Positions 38,992 to 44,419 of a stretch of DNA of 44,419 nt are shown one piece after another. This stretch comes from Sphingomonas sp. (GTDB taxonomy: Bacteria; Pseudomonadota; Alphaproteobacteria; Sphingomonadales; Sphingomonadaceae). Numbering within the stretch: the first letter of the stretch is position 1; each line of letters opens with the position of its first letter. The notes beneath the pieces are model-generated. The model ran no database searches and had not been told where the DNA came from. It saw nothing but the letters and a program-made list of their open reading frames with translations. The DNA lies in NCBI RefSeq assembly GCF_013812825.1, contig NZ_JACCSU010000049.1, forward strand, positions 1 to 44,419, in the 5' to 3' direction. Both the position numbers and the translations under genes were made by a program.

Positions 38992-39411
38992 ATGCAGTCC
39001 CCCGGCCGCGAACCTTCGATGGAAGACATCCTGGCGTCGATCAAGAAGGTGATCGCCGATGAGAAGGACCTGCGCACGGCTGCCCCGCGCGATCCGGAAC
39101 CGACCGAAGAGGCGCATTCCGAAGGCAGCGAGGACGACGTGCTCGAGCTCGACAAGCCGCTGGCGCCGCCGGTGGATCTGGGCCCGCCGCTGGTCGACGA
39201 GGGGATCGCCGAGACCAGCCGCCATTCGCTCGAGACGCTGTCGACCATCGCCGCCAGCGTTCCAGCGCCGCCGCCGGTCAATCCGCTCGAGGACATGATC
39301 CGCGAGATGCTCCGGCCGATCCTCAAGCAATGGCTCGACGATCATCTGCCGGGCATTGTCGACGAGCATGTGAAGCGTGAGATCACTCGGATTACCGGGC
39401 GTCCGCTTTAG
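38992..39411 (+). CDS. popZ: PopZ-like pole-organising protein (DUF2497)
   Basis: 139 residues. N-terminal helix EPSMEDILASIKKVIADE and C-terminal LEDMIREMLRPILKQWLDDHLPGIVDEHVKREI (blocks MLRPILKQWLDDHLP and IVDEHVKREI) are the conserved PopZ ends; the middle is acidic and proline-rich, as in Caulobacter PopZ. PopZ assembles at cell poles and anchors ParB–parS. It lies between tolC and valS, a typical alphaproteobacterial order. Confidence 0.9.
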   Translation: MQSPGREPSMEDILASIKKVIADEKDLRTAAPRDPEPTEEAHSEGSEDDVLELDKPLAPPVDLGPPLVDEGIAETSRHSLETLSTIAASVPAPPPVNPLEDMIREMLRPILKQWLDDHLPGIVDEHVKREITRITGRPL

Positions 39412-39468
39412 AGCTTCCAATCGCCACCGCGGTTGATGCTGCGCTGCAGCGCGGTTAGGCGCGGGCCG

Positions 39469-42201
39469 ATGACCTCGCTTGCCAAGACCTTCGAGCCCGG
39501 CCCGATCGAGCAACGCTGGTACGAGCATTGGGAGACGCGCGGGCTGTTCCGGCCCGACCGCGGCGATGCCGAGCCGTGGACCATCGTCATGCCGCCGCCC
39601 AACGTCACCGGCTCGCTGCACATCGGTCATGCGCTCGACAACACGCTGCAGGACATCCTGACCCGGCATGCGCGGATGCGGGGCAGGGATGCGCGCTGGG
39701 TGGTCGGCATGGACCATGCCGGGATCGCCACCCAGATGGTCGTCGAGCGCCAGCTCGAGGAGCGGCAGGACAAGCGCACCAATTACACGCGCGACGAGTT
39801 CGTCTCCAAGGTGTGGGAGTGGAAGGAAGAAAGCGGCGGCCAGATCACCCGCCAGCTGCGGCGATTGGGCGCGTCGTGCGACTGGGCCCACGAGCGCTTC
39901 ACCATGGACGACGGCTTTCGCCGCGCGGTCACGCATGCGTTCGTCGAGCTGTATCGGCGCGGGCTCGCCTATCGCGACAAGCGGCTGGTCAACTGGGACC
40001 CCAAGTTCCAGAGTGCGATCAGCGACCTCGAGGTCGAGACGCGCGAGGTCCACGGCCATTTCTGGCACCTCAAATACCCGCTCGCCGAGGGCGATGGGCA
40101 CGTGTCGGTCGCGACGACGCGACCCGAGACGATGCTCGCCGACATGGCGGTCGCGGTGCACCCGGACGACGAGCGCTACCGGGCGCTGGTCGGCAAGGCG
40201 ATCCGGCACCCGATCACCGGCCGGCTGATCCCGATCATCGCCGACGAGCATGCCGATCCGGAGCTTGGAAGCGGCGCGGTCAAGATCACTCCGGGGCACG
40301 ACTTCAACGATTTCGAAGTCGGCAAGCGGGCCGGGTTCAAGCCGGCCGAGATGCTCAACATGTTCGATGCCGAGGCTCGGCTGGTGCAGACCGCCGACGG
40401 GCTGATTCCCGGGGATCTGATCGGTCTCGACCGCTTCGAGGCGCGCAAACGCGTCGTGGCGATGCTGGAGTCGGAAGGCGTGCTCGAGAAGGTCGAGGAG
40501 CGGGTGATCCCGACTCCTTTCGGTGACCGGTCGGGGGCGGTGATTGAGCCGTGGCTGACCGACCAATGGTATGTCGATGCCGCCAAGCTGGCCGCGCCGG
40601 TGCTCGAAGCAACGCGCTCGGGTGCGATCAAGATCGTGCCGAAAACCTGGGAAAAAACCTGGTTCAACTGGCTCGAGAATATCCAGCCCTGGTGCGTGTC
40701 GCGCCAACTATGGTGGGGCCACCGGATTCCGGCCTGGTTCGATGAGGACGGCAAGGTGTTTGTCGCCGAAACCGAGGAGGAAGCGCAGCGCGAGGCCGAC
40801 GACAAGACGCTCCAGCAGGACGACGACGTGCTCGACACCTGGTTCAGCTCCGCGTTGTGGCCATTCGCGACTTTGGGCTGGCCGGACGAGACCGATGAGC
40901 TCAAGCGCCACTACCCCAACGACGTGCTGATCTCGGGTTTCGACATCCTGTTCTTCTGGGATGCGCGGATGGCGATGCAGGGCCTCGAGTTCATGAATGA
41001 AGTGCCGTGGCGCACGCTGTACCTGCACGGGCTGGTCCGCGATGCGGTCGGCCAGAAGATGTCCAAGTCGAAGGGCAACACGGTCGACCCGCTGGGGTTG
41101 ATCGACCGCTACGGCGCCGACGCGCTGCGCTTCACTCTGGCGGCGATGGAAAGCCAGGGCCGCGACATCAAGCTCGAGGAGAAGCGGGTCGAGGGCTATC
41201 GAAACTTCGCGACCAAGCTGTGGAACGCGGCGCGCTTCCTGCAGATGAACGGCGTCGGCGCGAGCCAGAGCATCGCCGCGCCGCAGGCCCGGCTGCCGGT
41301 CAACCGCTGGATCATCGGCGAAGTGGTCGAGACATTGGCGAAGCTCGACCGGGCGTTCGACGAACTGCGTTTCGACGACATGGCCGACTCGATCTACCAC
41401 TTCACCTGGGGGACCTTCTGCGACTGGTACGTCGAGCTGGTGAAGGGCGCGTTCGACGACGAGACGCGCGCGGTCGCCGCCTGGGCATTCGACCAGATCC
41501 TGGTGATGCTCCACCCGTTCATGCCCTTCGTCACCGAGGAGCTGTGGCACGCGATGCCTCGAGACGGGGACTCGCGGCCCTACGAGCTGATCCTGGCCAA
41601 ATGGCCGGCGCCGGAAGCCGTCATTGATCGAGATGCAATGTCGGAGATCGATTGGTTGATCACGCTCGTTTCGGAAACGAGAAGTGCGCGAATGAGCATC
41701 AACGTCCCTCCCGCGGCGAGGACTGACTTGTGGGTGCTCGCGGAATACCAAGCATCGGAGGGCCCCCGCCACACCGCTCCTCCAACGGCCGAACTTGTGG
41801 GAAGAGTAGAGCGCAATAGAGCTACTTTAGCTCGCATGGCCCGACTGAATTACGTAACTTTTTTCAACACGGGAGTTCAGTTTGATCTGCGCTCCGGGGA
41901 GCGATTTGACAGGACCACATCGGAACGCCCGATAGCGGATCCTGGCATTCAAGTAGTGGCTGCAGGCAATACATATTTCCTTCCCTTGCAAGGGTTAGTC
42001 GATTTCGACGCTGAGCGAACTCGTTTAGCTGATTCACTCGCCGCGACCGAGAAAGAGCGCGACAGCCTCGCGGCTCGCCTCGACAACCCGGCGTTCACCG
42101 AGCGCGCCAAGCCCGAGGCGGTCGAGAAAGCGCGCTCCGACCACGCCGAGCGCGCGGCGGAGGCGGAGCGGCTGGCGGCGGCCCTAGCTCGCCTGGGTTG
42201 A
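39469..42201 (+). CDS. valS: Valine–tRNA ligase
   Basis: 910 residues, class Ia synthetase that charges tRNA-Val. Signatures: [17 protein letters not shown] (HIGH motif near residue 45), the CP1 editing domain ([17 protein letters not shown]), KMSKSKGN (near 530), anticodon-binding domain and a C-terminal coiled coil ([20 protein letters not shown]). ATG 39469 ([18 protein letters not shown]) is the family start. From about 41620 to 42050 the DNA is much less GC-rich and uses codons such as TTA, AGA and ATA that the rest avoids; the frame remains intact. This looks like a recombined patch. Confidence 0.96.
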   Translation: MTSLAKTFEPGPIEQRWYEHWETRGLFRPDRGDAEPWTIVMPPPNVTGSLHIGHALDNTLQDILTRHARMRGRDARWVVGMDHAGIATQMVVERQLEERQDKRTNYTRDEFVSKVWEWKEESGGQITRQLRRLGASCDWAHERFTMDDGFRRAVTHAFVELYRRGLAYRDKRLVNWDPKFQSAISDLEVETREVHGHFWHLKYPLAEGDGHVSVATTRPETMLADMAVAVHPDDERYRALVGKAIRHPITGRLIPIIADEHADPELGSGAVKITPGHDFNDFEVGKRAGFKPAEMLNMFDAEARLVQTADGLIPGDLIGLDRFEARKRVVAMLESEGVLEKVEERVIPTPFGDRSGAVIEPWLTDQWYVDAAKLAAPVLEATRSGAIKIVPKTWEKTWFNWLENIQPWCVSRQLWWGHRIPAWFDEDGKVFVAETEEEAQREADDKTLQQDDDVLDTWFSSALWPFATLGWPDETDELKRHYPNDVLISGFDILFFWDARMAMQGLEFMNEVPWRTLYLHGLVRDAVGQKMSKSKGNTVDPLGLIDRYGADALRFTLAAMESQGRDIKLEEKRVEGYRNFATKLWNAARFLQMNGVGASQSIAAPQARLPVNRWIIGEVVETLAKLDRAFDELRFDDMADSIYHFTWGTFCDWYVELVKGAFDDETRAVAAWAFDQILVMLHPFMPFVTEELWHAMPRDGDSRPYELILAKWPAPEAVIDRDAMSEIDWLITLVSETRSARMSINVPPAARTDLWVLAEYQASEGPRHTAPPTAELVGRVERNRATLARMARLNYVTFFNTGVQFDLRSGERFDRTTSERPIADPGIQVVAAGNTYFLPLQGLVDFDAERTRLADSLAATEKERDSLAARLDNPAFTERAKPEAVEKARSDHAERAAEAERLAAALARLG

Positions 42202-43107
42202 ATCGGCCATTTGCTCGGGGCGCGGCGCCGCGACCAGGATAGCGGCTCGCGCGACCCGCACGACCACCGGAGTCTCGGCCAGCAGCTCGCCGTCGATCGA
42301 GATCTTCTGCGGCGGCCGGGCCACGATCCTGAGCTCGGGGGCGTGGAACTCGCTCACCGTCTGCTCGCGGCCGCGCAGCTTGAACAAGGTCGCGAACCAG
42401 CTCCAGGCGAGGCCCCAAAGGCTTCGGCCGGTGACCGCCTGCACGACAATTCTGCCGCTGGTCAGCTCGGCATTCTCGACCAGCTCGACGCCGCCGTGGA
42501 AGCTGCCGTTGGCGATCCGCGCCTCGGTCGCCCACATCCGGTGAACCCGGTCGCCCTCGTAGACGTGCAGCCGGAACGGACGGAATTTGAAGGCGACCCG
42601 GATCGCCCAGATCAGATAACCGAGCATCCCCAGGTAGCGCTTGAGCTTGCTCGGGACGCTCTCGGCGATCAGCGGGGACATGCCCATTGCCGCCGCATTG
42701 GCGAAATAGTCGCCGTCGATCGAGCCGAGGTCGATGCGCTTCTTGCGCCCGTGAGCGATCACGTCGATCGCCCCGTCCAGGTCGAGCGGCAGGCCGAGCG
42801 TGCGGGCGAAGCTGTTCGCCGTGCCGAGCGGCAGCACCGCGAACACGGTGTCGTGGCCGAGGAAATCGTCGACCACCGTCGAGAGCGACCCGTCGCCGCC
42901 TCCGATGATGATCATCGGCGCCTTGTTGGCGATCGCTTCGCGAACGATCGGCCGCATCTCATCGGGATCGTCGACCGCATGCTCGGCGAGCACCTCGACG
43001 CCCGCCGCCTTCAATTTCGAGCAGGAATCTTCGAAGGCCTTCTGTCCGCGGCGGCTGTGGACGTTGACGACCACAACGACCTGTTTGGGAAGCGCGTCGG
43101 TCGACAT
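42184..43107 (-). CDS. Diacylglycerol/lipid kinase-like protein (YegS/DagK catalytic family)
   Basis: 307 residues from ATG 43107. DAGK catalytic domain: [11 protein letters not shown] at the start, the nucleotide-binding [45 protein letters not shown] (blocks GGGDGSLS and [11 protein letters not shown]) near 80–120, and a C-terminal beta domain with [15 protein letters not shown]. The family phosphorylates diacylglycerol, sphingosine-type or other lipids; in a sphingolipid-making group sphingosine kinase activity is conceivable but unproven. It overlaps the end of valS by 18 bp (convergent) and is divergent from hemB. Confidence 0.85.
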   Translation of the reverse strand: MSTDALPKQVVVVVNVHSRRGQKAFEDSCSKLKAAGVEVLAEHAVDDPDEMRPIVREAIANKAPMIIIGGGDGSLSTVVDDFLGHDTVFAVLPLGTANSFARTLGLPLDLDGAIDVIAHGRKKRIDLGSIDGDYFANAAAMGMSPLIAESVPSKLKRYLGMLGYLIWAIRVAFKFRPFRLHVYEGDRVHRMWATEARIANGSFHGGVELVENAELTSGRIVVQAVTGRSLWGLAWSWFATLFKLRGREQTVSEFHAPELRIVARPPQKISIDGELLAETPVVVRVARAAILVAAPRPEQMADSTQAS

Positions 43108-43170
43108 TGCGGCTGAATGCGCGAGCCGCACCTTTCTTTCCAACCGGATCACGCGCTAGACGCGCGGCGA

Positions 43171-44175
43171 ATGACCGAGCCAAGCTTCCCTGCGATGCGC
43201 ATGCGGCGCGGCCGAGCCAGTCCGTGGATGCGCGACATGCTCGCCGAGCACCGGCTGCACCCGAGCGACCTGATCCTGCCGATGTTCATCTGCGAAGGGC
43301 GGGGCTGCGAGGAACCGATCGACTCGCTGCGCGGGGTCAGTCGCTGGAGCGTCGACCGGCTTGCGGAGCGGGCGAGGCAAGCGGCCGACCTCGGCATCCC
43401 GTGCGTCGCCTTGTTCCCCAACACGGCCGAGGCCCTGCGCACCGACGATGCCCGCGAAGCGCTCAACCCGGGCAATCTCATCTGCCGCGCGATCGAAACG
43501 ATCAAGAGCGCGGTGCCCCAAATCGGCGTGCTGACCGACGTCGCGCTCGACCCCTACACGAGCCACGGCCACGACGGCGTGATCGACGAGTGCGGCTGCG
43601 TCCGCAACGACGAGACCGTCGCGATCCTCGCCCAGCAGGCGCTGGTGCAGGCGGCCGCGGGAGCGGACATCATCGCCCCGTCCGACATGATGGACGGCCG
43701 CGTCGGGGCGATCCGCCAGGGCCTCGAAACCGCCGGCTATAGCGACGTCGCGATCATGGCCTACGCGGCCAAATATGCGTCGGCCCTCTACGGGCCGTTC
43801 CGCGACGCGGTCGGCTCGGCGGGGCGGCTGAAGGGCGACAAGCGCGCCTATCAGATGGACCCGGCCAACAGCGCCGAGGCGCTGCGCGAGGTGGCGCTCG
43901 ATATCGCCGAGGGGGCGGACATGGTGATGGTCAAGCCCGGGCTGCCCTATCTGGACGTCATCGCCCGGGTGAAGGAGCGGTTCGGAGTGCCCACCTTCGC
44001 TTACCAGGTATCGGGCGAGTACGCGATGATCGAGGCCGCGGCGGCGGCCGGGGCCGGCGACCGCGACGCGCTGCTGCTCGAGACGCTGATCGCCTTCAAG
44101 CGCGCGGGGGCGACCGGAATCCTCACCTATCACGCTCTGGACGCGGCCAGATTGCTGAACAACAGGGACGTTTGA
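43171..44175 (+). CDS. hemB: Delta-aminolevulinic acid dehydratase (porphobilinogen synthase)
   Basis: 334 residues from ATG 43171. Catalyses condensation of two aminolevulinate molecules to porphobilinogen in haem synthesis. Motifs: RRGRASPWMRDMLAEHRLHPSDLILPMF at the start, DVALDPYTSHGHDG, the first active-site Lys in MAYAAKYASALYGPFRDA, and the Schiff-base Lys in MVMVKPGLPYLDV. The absence of a cysteine triad (DECGCVRND keeps only part) suggests the metal use seen in other proteobacterial, Mg-assisted forms. Converges with the last gene, 4 bp between stops. Confidence 0.95.
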   Translation: MTEPSFPAMRMRRGRASPWMRDMLAEHRLHPSDLILPMFICEGRGCEEPIDSLRGVSRWSVDRLAERARQAADLGIPCVALFPNTAEALRTDDAREALNPGNLICRAIETIKSAVPQIGVLTDVALDPYTSHGHDGVIDECGCVRNDETVAILAQQALVQAAAGADIIAPSDMMDGRVGAIRQGLETAGYSDVAIMAYAAKYASALYGPFRDAVGSAGRLKGDKRAYQMDPANSAEALREVALDIAEGADMVMVKPGLPYLDVIARVKERFGVPTFAYQVSGEYAMIEAAAAAGAGDRDALLLETLIAFKRAGATGILTYHALDAARLLNNRDV

Positions 44176-44179
44176 CCGG

Positions 44180-44419
44180 CTAGCCGCCGAGGCGGGCCTG
44201 GAGAGCGTCGATCGTTTGCGAGTGGCGGCGGTCGAGCGCCCCGACCTGGGCCGCGGCGGCTTCGATCGCGGCGAGGTCGGCGGGGGCGATCCCGCCCTGT
44301 CTGGCCAGAGCGGACGCGGCGAGCGCGTCGATGTCACCAAGCGCCCGGGTCGTGGGTCCCCGCGCGGCGACCGCCGCCGACAGGGCTTGCTGCGCGACCA
44401 CCCAGCTTTCGCTCTGACG
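44180..44419 (-). CDS. Unrecognised protein, C-terminal part
   Basis: The frame runs off the right edge without a start: ...SESWVVAQQALSAAVAARG and then an alanine-rich, helical stretch (ALAASALARQGGIAPADLAAIEAAAAQVGALDRR) ending ALQARLGG. At least 79 residues. A GTG at 44401 could be a start but upstream codons look equally coding. No function recognised. Confidence 0.5.
   Translation of the reverse strand, partial: RQSESWVVAQQALSAAVAARGPTTRALGDIDALAASALARQGGIAPADLAAIEAAAAQVGALDRRHSQTIDALQARLGG

Overview
The window looks like chromosomal DNA of a sphingomonad-type alphaproteobacterium. The grounds are high GC in the conserved genes, a PopZ-like pole protein in a pcm–tolC–popZ–valS cluster, a hemB/lipid-kinase pair, a small secreted protein with the DEIIVCA signature common in sphingomonads, and a dispersed palindromic repeat. 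The species cannot be named from sequence alone.

Region 1 (1–13.0 kb) is mostly housekeeping: the 5' end of a methylmalonate-semialdehyde dehydrogenase-like gene, a secreted M28 peptidase, a DUF559 cassette inside hairpin-bearing inverted repeats, RNase R, an FMN reductase, dcd–kynU, dnaB, and an opposite-strand run of selO, astD and an L,D-transpeptidase. Region 2 (13.0–17.0 kb) is a four-gene chaperone-usher pilus operon of the spore-coat-U (archaic, Csu-like) type.

Region 3 (17.1–36.5 kb) is accessory DNA ending near the 3' end of a tRNA-Cys gene. Its first part (17.5–24.0 kb) is a string of small, mostly unrecognised genes separated by about a dozen copies of a ~32 bp palindrome; a small tyrosine recombinase lies between two inverted copies. 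Next comes a block with a ParB–methyltransferase fusion, two DUF5681 genes, a PD-(D/E)XK-like nuclease divergent from a small XRE regulator, and a DUF3489–DUF2924–serine recombinase operon. Beyond the recombinase are an E2/UBC-like SEC-C gene, an XRE–ImmA-like regulator with a DUF3800 protein, and an 880-residue SMC/RloC-like ATPase with a CxxC hook.

The most notable pattern is a 30 bp inverted-repeat site, CTCATGACA-N12-TGTCATGAG. It occurs as two perfect and two diverged copies with identical spacing, at the end of the recombinase gene and at module boundaries up to the ATPase gene. I read these as probable recombination (att-like) sites of an island built by successive insertion; this is inference. 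A second striking element is an 18 bp hairpin before the DUF3489 gene with the ribosome-binding site in its bulge.

Region 4 (36.6–44.4 kb) returns to core genes: tRNA-Cys, an isoaspartate methyltransferase, a TolC-family protein, PopZ, ValRS (with a compositionally foreign patch), a YegS-like lipid kinase, hemB, and the end of an unrecognised gene.
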